The notes under the pieces: generated by a model
What the model was told of the DNA's origin: nothing
What the model saw: only the letters and a program-made list of their open reading frames with translations
Databases searched by the model: none
Assembly (NCBI GenBank): GCA_045866215.1
Contig: AP035880.1
Coordinates: forward strand, 4,960,001-5,024,000
Origin: Croceivirga sp009797885
GTDB taxonomy: Bacteria; Bacteroidota; Bacteroidia; Flavobacteriales; Flavobacteriaceae
Reading direction: 5' to 3'
Length of the DNA: 64,000 nt
Translations under genes and position numbers: made by a program
In this document: positions 17,004-26,036 of the stretch, in pieces
Numbering within the stretch: the stretch's first letter is position 1
Layout: each line of letters starts with the position of its first letter

Positions 17004-19865
17004 CGCCTTTTTTCCCGTACCATCAAAAATCTGATGCCTACAACTGGTCCCGTTTGCCGCTATAATGGTTTGGGGTGACGACTTTCTGACCGCAGGAAAC
17101 AATTTAAGCTCCCCGATGGACATGCTTACGTCATAATGCTCTTTCTCATAGCCAAAGGAACCTGCCATTCCACAGCATCCGGAAGGGATAATGGTTACCT
17201 TGTAATTTTTGGGAAGGTTAAGGACATCAAAAGTAACTTTTTGGTTGGAAAGAGCCTTTTGATGACAATGTCCGTGAATTTTTATCTCTTTCCTTTCTGA
17301 AGTAAACATAAACTCTGAAATATGTCCTTCTTCGATTTCCCTGGCTAAAAACTCTTCTATTAAAAATGAATTTTCACTCAATCCCTTTACTTCATTTGAT
17401 GCATTAACCAATCGTTTGTATTCATCTCTAAAAGAGAGTATTGCAGAAGGTTCAATTCCCAAAATTGGAAGCCTCTTTTTTATGTAGGGAGTCATCTTTT
17501 CAAGATTGGTCTCTGCCAATTTTTTGGCCTCCTTTAAAAAACCCTTGGAAAGGTAGGTACGACCACTTTCGGCATAAAACAGGTTGATTTTATAGCCCAA
17601 TTGATGTAACAATCGAATCGCATCCTGTCCCACTTCAACATCCAGATACGTCGTAAATTCATCCAGGTAGAGGACCACTTCCCTTCCATTTTCAATATGG
17701 GGAAGTTTGTCCAGAAATTTTTGAAAATCGAACCGATATACCTTTGGAAGCGAACGTTGTTTGGCCACGCCCGTGGCTTTTTTCAATAGGGTTCCTATTG
17801 GTGAACCATAGACAAGATTGGTCATACCGGACATCTTACTGGCCAAGCTATTGATCTTGGTGTTATGCGCAAAAAGCTTGGAACGAAGCGAATATCCATT
17901 GGCCTCCTGGTATTGGTATTGGAATTCGGATTTTAAGGTGGCCACATCCACATTACTGGGGCATTCGCTGGCACAGGCCTTGCAACTGATACATAGGTCA
18001 AAAACGGCCTTTAGTTCCTTATGGTCAAAACGGTTCGGTTTTTCCGAGTTGGTTAAAAACTCCCGTAGGGCATTTGCTCTGGCCCTTGTGGTATCTTTTT
18101 CATTTTTGGTGGCATGGTAACTGGGACACATACCGCCCTTCATTTCATGGGATTTTCTGCAATCCCCACTCCCATTGCACTTTTCAGTAGCCCTAAGAAT
18201 ACCTTCACTATCCGAAAAGTCAAGTAATGTCTTGATTTCGGGTTCTTTCCTATCGATATCATATCGCAAGGATTGGTCCATTGGGAAAGGGTCAACAATT
18301 TTTCCGGGATTAAAAATATTGTTGGGATCAAAATAGGATTTAATACGTCTGAGGAGTTCGTAGTTTTTGTCGCCAATCATTAAGGGAATAAACTCCGCCC
18401 GGACAATACCGTCGCCATGTTCCCCGCTAAAACTTCCGTTATATTTTTTGGTCAAATGGGCAACTTCGGTTGTAATCTTTCGGAACAGTGCCACATCATC
18501 GGATTTCTTAAGGTTTAAAATGGGCCGTAAATGGAGTTCCCCTGCACCGGCATGGGCATAGTAAACCGCTTGCTGCCGATACCCTTCCATAATTGCCGTG
18601 AACTCCGCGATGAAATCCTTTAGATCGTCCAGGGCCACCGCAGTGTCCTCAATACACGCTACTGCTTTTCTATCCCCTACGATGTTTCCCAACAGGCCAA
18701 GACCCGCTTTTCGCAATTCTATGGCCTTTTGGATATCGCCATCATACAAAACCGGACTGGCATAGCTGCGTCCCGTTTTTCCAATGGTTTTCAATAAATC
18801 GGTAACGGCTTTCTCCCGTTCTTCAATGGAATTTGCCTTCACTTCCAGCATTAAGATGGCCGCAGGGTCCCCTTCCACAAAAAAGCGATTCTCCAGTTGT
18901 TGTCGGTTGTTTTTGGTACAATCCAAAATTACCTTGTCCATCATTTCACATAGATGGAGCTGGTGTTGCATTACCGGGGCCACATCGGCCAGACAGTCTT
19001 CCAAGGTATGGTATTGGGTACATACCATGGCCGTATATTCCGGGGGGAGCACGTCCAATTGAAGTGTGATTTCAGTGGTAATTGCCAAAGTACCCTCACT
19101 ACCACACAGCAACTTGCAAAAGTTAAAAGCCTTTTTTGAGTGGCCAAAAACTTCATTCTTGAGCAATTCATCCACGGCATACCCCGTATTTCGGCGGTGT
19201 ATCTTGGGACTGGGGAACTCTTTTTCGATTTCGGTCACAATTTCTTGATTTGAAAGCTCCCCCTCCAACCTGGCGTACAGTTGTCCTTCCAAATCCTTTT
19301 GTGCGGCCTTGGTACTGAACCCGGTTTGGGTAACTTCCCCAAAGGATACTTCATTCCCATCGGAAAGCACTGCCTTCAAGGCCACTACTTTGTCCCGCGT
19401 TACCCCATATTGAATCGATGTGGTCCCAGAACTATTGTTGCCCACCATTCCACCAATCATACAACGATTTGAGGTAGATGTATCCGGTCCAAAGAATAGA
19501 CCGTGGGGTTTTAAAAATCGATTCAGTTCATCCCTCACCACACCAGGTTGTACAACTACCCGTTGTTTTTCCTTGTCCAAATGGAGAATCCTGGTTAGAT
19601 ATCTGGAGGTATCCACAATGATGCCATCACCTACGCATTGACCGGCCAAAGACGTTCCCGCCGACCTTGGAATCAGCCCCACTTTGTTCCCAGTAGCAAA
19701 AAGGACCAGTTTTTTTAGATCATCCCCATTTTTTGGATAAGCGACCGCCAAGGGAATTTTTCGGTACACGGAAGCGTCCGTGGCGTAGATGGATTTTGTG
19801 AGGTCATCGTACATTAACTCCCCTTTCAGTTCTTGGGAAAGTGAAAAAAGTGAAGATTTATTCAA
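16959..19865 (-). CDS. FAD-linked oxidase fused to Fe-S/CCG domains (D-lactate/glycolate dehydrogenase type)
   Basis: About 968 residues. The N-terminal half is a GlcD-like FAD-binding domain (GLIPRSAGTSLAGQCVGDGI; RCMIGGMVGNNSSGT) with its C-terminal cap (HAGAGELHLRPILNL, SGEHGDGIVRAEF). Then come a 4Fe-4S ferredoxin segment (CISCKACASECPSNVD) and GlpC-like CCG domains ('HCHQKAL', 'SGCCGMAGSFGYE'). Such proteins oxidise 2-hydroxyacids such as D-lactate and pass electrons to quinone. The open frame reaches 19919, but a -7 element (TAACTTTG, 19905-19912) overlaps that point. I therefore place the start at TTG 19865; ATG 19814 is the alternative. Confidence 0.9.
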   Translation of the reverse strand: MNKSSLFSLSQELKGELMYDDLTKSIYATDASVYRKIPLAVAYPKNGDDLKKLVLFATGNKVGLIPRSAGTSLAGQCVGDGIIVDTSRYLTRILHLDKEKQRVVVQPGVVRDELNRFLKPHGLFFGPDTSTSNRCMIGGMVGNNSSGTTSIQYGVTRDKVVALKAVLSDGNEVSFGEVTQTGFSTKAAQKDLEGQLYARLEGELSNQEIVTEIEKEFPSPKIHRRNTGYAVDELLKNEVFGHSKKAFNFCKLLCGSEGTLAITTEITLQLDVLPPEYTAMVCTQYHTLEDCLADVAPVMQHQLHLCEMMDKVILDCTKNNRQQLENRFFVEGDPAAILMLEVKANSIEEREKAVTDLLKTIGKTGRSYASPVLYDGDIQKAIELRKAGLGLLGNIVGDRKAVACIEDTAVALDDLKDFIAEFTAIMEGYRQQAVYYAHAGAGELHLRPILNLKKSDDVALFRKITTEVAHLTKKYNGSFSGEHGDGIVRAEFIPLMIGDKNYELLRRIKSYFDPNNIFNPGKIVDPFPMDQSLRYDIDRKEPEIKTLLDFSDSEGILRATEKCNGSGDCRKSHEMKGGMCPSYHATKNEKDTTRARANALREFLTNSEKPNRFDHKELKAVFDLCISCKACASECPSNVDVATLKSEFQYQYQEANGYSLRSKLFAHNTKINSLASKMSGMTNLVYGSPIGTLLKKATGVAKQRSLPKVYRFDFQKFLDKLPHIENGREVVLYLDEFTTYLDVEVGQDAIRLLHQLGYKINLFYAESGRTYLSKGFLKEAKKLAETNLEKMTPYIKKRLPILGIEPSAILSFRDEYKRLVNASNEVKGLSENSFLIEEFLAREIEEGHISEFMFTSERKEIKIHGHCHQKALSNQKVTFDVLNLPKNYKVTIIPSGCCGMAGSFGYEKEHYDVSMSIGELKLFPAVRKSSPQTIIAANGTSCRHQIFDGTGKKALHPVTILREALLVK

Positions 19866-19904
19866 TGTGGAACAATTTTTGGACGGTAAAATAAGTTTTG
19901 TTTC

Positions 19905-19912
19905 CAAAGTTA
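19905..19912 (-). promoter_or_regulatory. Promoter -7 element of the FAD/Fe-S oxidoreductase gene
   Basis: TAACTTTG on the minus strand is an exact TANNTTTG match, 40 bp upstream of the chosen TTG start. It makes the longer reading frame untenable. No TTG at 17-20 bp spacing. Confidence 0.5.
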
Positions 19913-19954
19913 TGGACAAAACTATTCTTTAATTTTCAACTAAAAACGAACTGT

Positions 19955-20449
19955 ATGAAGATTACCACATTTTTTAGCATTACATTTTTATTTGCAACTT
20001 CTTTCCTGAGCGCCCAGAGCATTGCCGATCATGCCCTCGGACTACGTTTGGGGGACAGCGATGGTCTTGGCGCGGAGATTTCATATCAAAAATCCATTGG
20101 TCGGTACAATCGCGCCGAATTCAATTTAGGTTGGCGGGACAGCCGGGAGTTCGATGCCTTTAAACTTACCGGACTGTACCAATGGGTGCATAATTTGGAT
20201 GGTGGATTCAATTGGTATTACGGTTTTGGCGGCGGTATTGGCAATGTGGATTTTGAAGCCGTACCCAACGGAGATGATGATGATGGGTTCTTTGTATTTG
20301 GGGCCGGGAACATTGGGCTGGAATACGATTTTGACATCCCCTTGTTGATTTCATTGGATTTTAGACCGGAATTGGGCCTCATTGGTTATGATGGGTTTGA
20401 TGACAACTTTGACTTTGATATTGCATTGGGTATACGTTATCAATTTTAG
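19955..20449 (+). CDS. Small outer-membrane beta-barrel-like protein of unknown function
   Basis: 164 residues from ATG 19955, which begins a signal peptide (MKITTFFSITFLFATSFLSAQ); the longer frame from 19898 is rejected. The mature protein has alternating aromatic/glycine strands (LGLRLGDSDGLGAEISYQKSI, YRAEFNLGWRD, FNWYYGFGGGIGNV) and ends in F (ALGIRYQF), as outer-membrane barrels do. I infer an 8-stranded barrel. No substrate or partner can be named. It is divergent from the oxidoreductase gene. Confidence 0.75.
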   Translation: MKITTFFSITFLFATSFLSAQSIADHALGLRLGDSDGLGAEISYQKSIGRYNRAEFNLGWRDSREFDAFKLTGLYQWVHNLDGGFNWYYGFGGGIGNVDFEAVPNGDDDDGFFVFGAGNIGLEYDFDIPLLISLDFRPELGLIGYDGFDDNFDFDIALGIRYQF

Positions 20450-20472
20450 CTTGTTTGACCTTACTATATATG

Positions 20473-20497
20473 AAGTGCTCCAAGGAGCACTTTTTTT
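20473..20497 (+). terminator. Rho-independent terminator after the small barrel gene
   Basis: AAGTGCTC-CAAG-GAGCACTT stem-loop (20473-20492) running into seven T (20491-20497). It also separates this gene from the promoter of the next one. Confidence 0.9.
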
Positions 20498-20514
20498 ATG
20501 CCTTGCAATATCAT

Positions 20515-20522
20515 TACCTTTG
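20515..20522 (+). promoter_or_regulatory. Promoter -7 element of the TlpA-like lipoprotein gene
   Basis: TACCTTTG, an exact -7 match, 20 bp before ATG 20543. It lies inside the longer open frame that starts at 20498 and so rules that start out. Confidence 0.6.
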
Positions 20523-20542
20523 GACCAAATTTTAAATCAGTC

Positions 20543-21655
20543 ATGAAAAAATTTGTTGTAGGTCTTCTGATTACCGTTCTTTTTGCGGCTTGTAATTCCA
20601 CTCCTGAAGGTTATGTGCTCAATGGCGAATTGCGGGGGGATGTAGAGAATGGCACAAAAGTCTTTTTAAAAACTGCGGATTCCCTAAGAAGGGCATTGAT
20701 AGACATTGATACGGCCACAGTGGAAAATGGGCAATTTACCTTTTTGGGCAATTCGGATGTTCCCCAAATGTATTATCTGTTTATTGATGGAATAAGGGGC
20801 AATTGCCCAATCATCATGGAAAATGGGGAAATCATCTTTAAAGCACAAGTGGACAGCCTCACCTTTGCCGAAATAAAGGGTACCCCCCAAAACAATTTGT
20901 TCATGGATTATATGGAAGAATCCAGGAGATTGGGTTCCATGTCCAAAACGATGAACGACGATTTTAGGAAAGCCAGCCTTGCCAAGGATACGGCTACAGT
21001 AGAAGCATTACGGGCCGAATATTTTGAATTGCAGGAAAGAGCAAAGGATTTTGAGCTGGATTTTGTCAAGGCGCATCCAGATGCACTGATATCTGCCTTG
21101 ATTTTGGAAAAAATAATGGCGTCGAAAGTGTTGCCCTTTGATGAAGTTCAAAGCCTTTATGAAGCCCTTACCCCGGAAGTTAAGAACTCCAAACCTGGGA
21201 AGCGCATGGAAAAAGAACTGGAAAAGGCAAAAACTACTGCCATAGGCACCAAAGCTCCCGATTTTTCAGGACCTACACCCAATGGGGAACAATTGGCCCT
21301 GAACGATGTCAAGGGAAAATTGACCTTGATCGATTTTTGGGCCGCATGGTGCAAGCCATGCCGGATGGAGAACCCCAATATTGTCTCCGTCTATGAAAAA
21401 TACAAGGATAAAGGACTTAATGTGGTGGGTGTCTCCCTAGATCGAAAAAAGGAAGACTGGATAAAGGCCATTGAAAGTGATGGATTGTCATGGAACCATG
21501 TATCCCATCTTCAATATTTTAACGATCCCATTGCACAGATGTACCAGGTAAATGCTATACCAGCTGCATTTCTATTGGATGAAAATGGGGTCATTGTAGC
21601 TAAAAACCTCCGTGGGCCGGCCCTGGAGCAGAAAGTTGCGGAGCTTTTGAATTAA
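20543..21655 (+). CDS. TlpA/ResA-like thioredoxin lipoprotein with DUF4369 N-terminal domain
   Basis: 370 residues. Lipoprotein signal MKKFVVGLLITVLFAAC (lipobox FAAC). Residues about 20-130 are a DUF4369-type beta domain (YVLNGELRGDVENGTKVFLKTAD). A helical linker follows, and the C-terminal thioredoxin fold has the active site WAAWCKPCRMENPN (CxxC at about 270-273) and the cis-Pro region 'VNAIPAAFLLDENG'. It is a periplasm-facing disulfide reductase of the kind common in Bacteroidota; its target is unknown. It is closed by a bidirectional terminator. Confidence 0.93.
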   Translation: MKKFVVGLLITVLFAACNSTPEGYVLNGELRGDVENGTKVFLKTADSLRRALIDIDTATVENGQFTFLGNSDVPQMYYLFIDGIRGNCPIIMENGEIIFKAQVDSLTFAEIKGTPQNNLFMDYMEESRRLGSMSKTMNDDFRKASLAKDTATVEALRAEYFELQERAKDFELDFVKAHPDALISALILEKIMASKVLPFDEVQSLYEALTPEVKNSKPGKRMEKELEKAKTTAIGTKAPDFSGPTPNGEQLALNDVKGKLTLIDFWAAWCKPCRMENPNIVSVYEKYKDKGLNVVGVSLDRKKEDWIKAIESDGLSWNHVSHLQYFNDPIAQMYQVNAIPAAFLLDENGVIVAKNLRGPALEQKVAELLN

Positions 21656-21676
21656 AATGGAAATTACTTCCAATAG

Positions 21677-21710
21677 AAAAGCCCCGCCAATTGAATTGGC
21701 GGGGCTTTTT
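21677..21710. terminator. Bidirectional terminator
   Basis: Stem AAAAGCCCCGCCAA (21677-21690) / TTGGCGGGGCTTTT (21696-21709), loop TTGAA. A-tract on one side and T-tract on the other serve both the + strand TlpA gene and the convergent gene ending at 21724. Confidence 0.93.
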
Positions 21711-21723
21711 ATGTATTCCAATG

Positions 21724-23358
21724 TTAGAATTTGTCCTGAACGTCATCAAAGTCTCCCGTCACCGTTGCTCCCTCTTCAATCTGGACGTCCCCAAAAATAT
21801 TGATACGGGAATTGTCGCCCAAAAATTCCAATTTAGCGTTTTCCCCAAGAATAAGGTCACCATAAACCGTAAGATCTCCCTCTATCCTAACCGTTGCATT
21901 TTCGGCCAAAGAGAAGTTTCGCCTTCTATTGTTTCGTGCGGTAACCAGCGTTCCACGTAATTCAAACAAGGCATTGGCACTGATATCCACGGCATTCCTG
22001 ACCGTCCAGGTACCACATAGGAGCAGTGCACCATCAACACTCATGTTCGAGAGGCGTCGGGAACCACTGTAGGCCAGTTCGTCCTGTGCCCCTACCCTAA
22101 GGTTTGCACTCCCCGAATATCTGGGGGTGTCCGCACATCTCGCCGCCAAATCGTCGGAAGGTTTGTTCATTTTGATAATTTGCAGCCCTCTTTTTCCCGA
22201 AGCTGCAAAAATGTAATCCCCTTTGGAAGCTACATAATTGATGGAACCTTGGAGTTCAATGATCCCAACGATGTCCACCCCCTCGTTATCTTCGGAAAGA
22301 CAGAGTCCTGCCCCACCATTTGCCATGAGCAGTACATCTTCATTTAGTGCTGTGGCATTGGTCACAATATTGGTTTGGGCAACTTCCGAAGGATTGATCG
22401 GAATGGGAACATGTTCAATTAATGCCCCCGTTGCGGTATTATAGATTCCTGCCCCTTTTGAACCTTCCGCGACCACCACTTTTTCATCTGAGAAATCAAG
22501 TGTCCGTTTATCGGCCAATCTAAAGTCGGAGTCGATGGGAATCTGTCGGGTCTCAGCGAAATTGGCATCCAGGAAACGTACCCCAAAACTGGCATCCAAG
22601 ACCGCAATTTGGCCGTCGTTCATGGCTAGGGAACGCAAATCCGGATAAGGGGTTTCATTGGTAATCTCCAAACTGTTTTTATCAAATTCCGTGACATAGC
22701 CATCCCGGCCACTGGTCATGATGACCGAGCTCGGGGTAATGATAATATCATTGGCCACAAATCCTTCCTGAAACCCATAGAATATGCCACTGGAAAGATT
22801 GAACCGTCCGTTGGAAACCGCGATTTTGGCCACAAAGGAGTTGGCCAAAGCGGTAACCGATTTTTCAGCATCCACCCCACCGGCCGCATATACAAATCCA
22901 TTGTCAAACTTTAAGGAATTGATATCCGCATTCAAATAGTACAAACGTGAGGTGACCCTCGGTCGTAAGGGATCGCCAATATAAATAATATCAATACCGC
23001 CCACATAATCGGAATCAATGGTGTTATAGGACACATAGGCATAGTCCCCCACAATATGGACATGGGAAGCCGTTAGGTTTTCGCCACCATTAAAAGAAGG
23101 GGGATTTACCTGCGCCACAAGGGTCAATGGATAATCACCGGCTTGCTCGTCATTGGATTTGGACTGGACCCCAATATTTTGGTCTTCCTCATAAATATCC
23201 AAAACGCCACTGTCATCATAATTGATACTGTTGTCCAATACCGTCGTATTGGTTTCCATTTGAATATCATCATCCCCATCCACAAAAACGGTCGTGGAAT
23301 CGGAACAGGAAATCGAAAAAATTAGGACGAAAAGACTAGGTAGTAGTATCCTTTTCAT
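21724..23358 (-). CDS. Lipoprotein with beta-propeller-like repeats and a C-terminal beta-helix-like tail
   Basis: 544 residues. MKRILLPSLFVLIFSISC is a lipoprotein signal (lipobox SISC). Residues about 75-400 contain repeated units of the LVIVD/propeller kind ('ASHVHIVGDYAYVSYNT', 'GGIDIIYIGDPLRP', 'GSINYVASKGDYIFAASGKRGLQIIKM'). The last 110 residues are different: short hydrophobic turns (VRIEGDLTVYGDLILGENAKL, INIFGDVQIEEGATV) like a bactofilin or right-handed beta helix. Probably a surface-exposed lipoprotein; ligand unknown. It is convergent with the TlpA gene across the terminator. Confidence 0.75.
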   Translation of the reverse strand: MKRILLPSLFVLIFSISCSDSTTVFVDGDDDIQMETNTTVLDNSINYDDSGVLDIYEEDQNIGVQSKSNDEQAGDYPLTLVAQVNPPSFNGGENLTASHVHIVGDYAYVSYNTIDSDYVGGIDIIYIGDPLRPRVTSRLYYLNADINSLKFDNGFVYAAGGVDAEKSVTALANSFVAKIAVSNGRFNLSSGIFYGFQEGFVANDIIITPSSVIMTSGRDGYVTEFDKNSLEITNETPYPDLRSLAMNDGQIAVLDASFGVRFLDANFAETRQIPIDSDFRLADKRTLDFSDEKVVVAEGSKGAGIYNTATGALIEHVPIPINPSEVAQTNIVTNATALNEDVLLMANGGAGLCLSEDNEGVDIVGIIELQGSINYVASKGDYIFAASGKRGLQIIKMNKPSDDLAARCADTPRYSGSANLRVGAQDELAYSGSRRLSNMSVDGALLLCGTWTVRNAVDISANALFELRGTLVTARNNRRRNFSLAENATVRIEGDLTVYGDLILGENAKLEFLGDNSRINIFGDVQIEEGATVTGDFDDVQDKF

Positions 23359-23507
23359 AACATGTAGGCTTTAAAAAGTTTAGGTGCTACTGTAACGAAC
23401 CCATATCCCGTATGTTATGTGAATTGTAGTACTTTTTCGATAAAATGCAGGTTTTTATTGAATTATTCTCAATAAATAAGAATATTCTTACAAATAAATG
23501 CAACGAT

Positions 23508-24158
23508 TTATAGTTTTCCCGCTCTCCCTAAAACAAAAAGAATAATAATGGGTACCGCAAGTAAGATGACCATTAACGTATCCGTTGCCAATAATGAAGG
23601 CTTAAAAATCAAAGTGGTGACGTACCCCCCTATGGCCCCGCCAAAATGAGCGCTATGACCAATATTGCCAATCCTGCTTTTCATTCCATAAATGGAATAC
23701 AACAAATAGCCGATACCCAATACATAGGCAGGTAGTGGAATTGGTATGAACATAATACCCAAACGCATATCCGGTTGCAATAAAATAGCAGCATACAGAA
23801 TACCCGTAACAGCGCCACTGGCCCCTACCGCACTGTAGTAGGGTTCGTCCTTATGAAAAAACAAGGCCAAAAGGCTGCCCGCAAGCAGACTAATGAAATA
23901 CATGATCACAAACTTGGAAGGTCCAAACCAGGTGATGACCACATTGGCGAAAAAAAATAGGGTAATCATGTTGAACAACAAATGGGAAAAATCCACATGC
24001 AAAAAACCGGAAGTGACCGTACGTTCGCGTTGCCCCGCATTTACGGCGCCAATACTGAACTTATAGCGTTCAAAAAAAGCACGATCATTAAACCCTTTTA
24101 CAGATACCAGAAAATTGGCGGCAATAATGGCTATGGTAGCCATATGCAAGTTGTACAT
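23508..24158 (-). CDS. Rhomboid-family intramembrane serine protease
   Basis: 216 residues, about six transmembrane helices. The catalytic serine lies in GASGAVTGILYA (GxSG) and the catalytic histidine in AHFGGAIGGYV. The 'GFLHVDFSHLLFNMITLFFF' segment is the conserved H-x-x-x-N helix. It cleaves membrane proteins within or near the bilayer. Start ATG 24158 is used (the Met at residue 6 is an alternative). Divergent from the acyltransferase gene across a 16-bp palindrome. Confidence 0.93.
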   Translation of the reverse strand: MYNLHMATIAIIAANFLVSVKGFNDRAFFERYKFSIGAVNAGQRERTVTSGFLHVDFSHLLFNMITLFFFANVVITWFGPSKFVIMYFISLLAGSLLALFFHKDEPYYSAVGASGAVTGILYAAILLQPDMRLGIMFIPIPLPAYVLGIGYLLYSIYGMKSRIGNIGHSAHFGGAIGGYVTTLIFKPSLLATDTLMVILLAVPIIILFVLGRAGKL

Positions 24159-24176
24159 GATTGACGGTTTGGCCGT

Positions 24177-24193
24177 AAATATAGCTATATTTG
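24177..24193. promoter_or_regulatory. Palindrome overlapping the -7 element between rhomboid and acyltransferase genes
   Basis: AAATATAGCTATATTT (24177-24192) is a perfect 16-bp palindrome. Its right half forms TATATTTG (24186-24193), an exact -7 element for the + strand acyltransferase 17 bp before its ATG. The mirror half gives TATATTTA, a near -7 for the rhomboid. It may simply be two face-to-face -7 elements, or also an operator. Confidence 0.5.
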
Positions 24194-24209
24194 ACCATTC
24201 AAATTACGT

Positions 24210-25118
24210 ATGCAATTACTGGTATATCTCTTGGCCTATCCCCTGCTATGGTTGGTTTCAAGACTTCCATTCGGCTTATTGTACTTTCTTTCGGACGCAT
24301 TGTATCCCTTGATTTACAAAGTCATCGGTTATCGTAAGAAAGTGGTACGTGAAAACCTTTCCCTGGTCTTTCCCGATAAGACCCGGTCCGAACGCCTTTC
24401 CATTGAAAAGGGCTTCTTTAGACATATGTGCGATATGTTTCTCGAAATGATAAAAACCATTGGCATATCCAATAAACAATTACGGAAAAGATTTGTTTTT
24501 ACCAATTTGGAAGTTTTGCACCAACTTGAGAAAAAGGGTAAAAGTGTCATGCTGATGTTTCCCCATTATGCAAGTTGGGAATGGGTCATTGCCCTTGATG
24601 CGCATATCGAATCAAAAGGTTATGCCATTTATTTGCCCATTCAAAACAAGTACTTTGACAAATTGATCAGGGATATTCGGGAAAAATTTGGTACTACCTT
24701 AATCACTACAAAAACGACGAGGGCCATTGTAGCCAAAAACAGAAAAGAAGGGCAGTTAAGCATGTACGGTATTTTAAGCGATCAGTCCCCTATGATCAGT
24801 AAGGCACAACATTTTACCGATTTTATGGGAATAACCGTTCCCGTGCATGTTGGTGCGGAGGACTTGTGCAAAAATCTGGACTTACCGGCCGTGTATTTGA
24901 AAGTAACCAAAAGAAAACGGGGTCATTACGAGGGTAGTTTTAAGTTGCTGGCGGAACATCCCAGGGATTATACCAATTTTGCAATTACCGATTTGTTTTT
25001 AAACGAGGTGGAACAATCCATACGGGAAAAGCCTGAATTTTATTTTTGGACACATAAACGATGGAAGCATCGGAATAAAGTTCCGACAAAATACCTGGAC
25101 ATTTCCAAAAACCAGTGA
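24210..25118 (+). CDS. LpxL/HtrB-type lipid A acyltransferase family protein
   Basis: 302 residues. The N-terminus has a membrane anchor (MQLLVYLLAYPLLWLVSRLPFG). The acyltransferase catalytic motif appears as FPHYASWEW (H-x4-E, about residue 118), preceded by 'YRKKVVRENLSLVFPDKT', which is typical of the LpxL/LpxM family. The C-terminal 'IREKPEFYFWTHKRWKHR' is the family's conserved end. It probably adds a secondary acyl chain to lipid A at the inner membrane. The alpha/beta hydrolase gene follows after 1 bp. Confidence 0.92.
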   Translation: MQLLVYLLAYPLLWLVSRLPFGLLYFLSDALYPLIYKVIGYRKKVVRENLSLVFPDKTRSERLSIEKGFFRHMCDMFLEMIKTIGISNKQLRKRFVFTNLEVLHQLEKKGKSVMLMFPHYASWEWVIALDAHIESKGYAIYLPIQNKYFDKLIRDIREKFGTTLITTKTTRAIVAKNRKEGQLSMYGILSDQSPMISKAQHFTDFMGITVPVHVGAEDLCKNLDLPAVYLKVTKRKRGHYEGSFKLLAEHPRDYTNFAITDLFLNEVEQSIREKPEFYFWTHKRWKHRNKVPTKYLDISKNQ

Positions 25119-25119
25119 A

Positions 25120-25974
25120 TTGAAAATTCAAATCCAAGAAAACCTTTTTTTGAGGCTACTGTTGCTGGGATGTATTTTGCTTTTAAACTCGTGCTTTACC
25201 ATGCGAACTTCCCCAAGAAAGACCAAACTATTTTTTGCTGAAAGGAATATCGCCTTTATCGATTCCGCGGTACGGATCAAGAATCGGACCATACGTTATA
25301 TACAGACTGGGAATACGAACAAACAGACCCTTGTTTTTGTCCATGGCTCACCGGGAAGCTGGGATGCCTGGAAATCGTACCTCAGTGATACCGTCCTACT
25401 TAAACATTTTAGGATGATTGCCCCCGATCGTCCCGGTTTTGGGTTCAGTAATTTCCGGAAAAGCTCAAATTTGGATGAGCAGGCCTTATTGTTAAATGCG
25501 CTTGTCAACCAACTTAAGAATGGACAAACCACTACTTTGGTTGGGCACTCTTATGGAGGGCCTTTAATTGTAAAAATGGCCCTTGACAATCCAAATCTCT
25601 TCCACAACCTTTATATTCTTGCGGGTGCTGTGGATCCAGAAGCCGAAAAACCTGAAAAATGGCGAAAGCCCTTAACCTGGGTTCCTCTAAAGTATTTGGT
25701 GCCAGGTGCCCTAAAACCTTCCAATGATGAGATTTGGATGTTAAAAAAGGATCTGTGGAACATGAAACCGAGATTGGCCGCCTTATACCAAAACACTGTT
25801 ATTATCCACGGCACCAATGACAAATTGGTTCCCTACAGCAATGTGGATTTTATGCAAAGGGAATTTGTGAACGTCTCCAACCTGGAAGTCATCCGAATAG
25901 AAGATGAAAACCATTTTATCGTGTGGAACCGTGAAGGGTTGATCAAAGAAAAGTTATTGGATTTGGTCAAATAG
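25120..25974 (+). CDS. Alpha/beta hydrolase lipoprotein
   Basis: 284 residues with a TTG start 1 bp after the acyltransferase stop. The start is supported because only it gives the lipoprotein signal (LLLLGCILLLNSC, lipobox LNSC). The hydrolase core shows the oxyanion region VFVHGSPGSWDAWKSYL, the nucleophile elbow LVGHSYGGPL (Ser about 142), an acid near 'IHGTNDKLVPY' and the His in 'DENHFIVWN'. Substrate unknown. Close coupling to an acyltransferase hints at a lipid or fatty-acyl ester substrate in the envelope. Confidence 0.85.
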   Translation: MKIQIQENLFLRLLLLGCILLLNSCFTMRTSPRKTKLFFAERNIAFIDSAVRIKNRTIRYIQTGNTNKQTLVFVHGSPGSWDAWKSYLSDTVLLKHFRMIAPDRPGFGFSNFRKSSNLDEQALLLNALVNQLKNGQTTTLVGHSYGGPLIVKMALDNPNLFHNLYILAGAVDPEAEKPEKWRKPLTWVPLKYLVPGALKPSNDEIWMLKKDLWNMKPRLAALYQNTVIIHGTNDKLVPYSNVDFMQREFVNVSNLEVIRIEDENHFIVWNREGLIKEKLLDLVK

Positions 25975-26036
25975 TGTCGTTTTTATCCCGTAAGCTATTG
26001 CAACGTAGTTACGACTCAAGTAAAAAAATAGATGCT

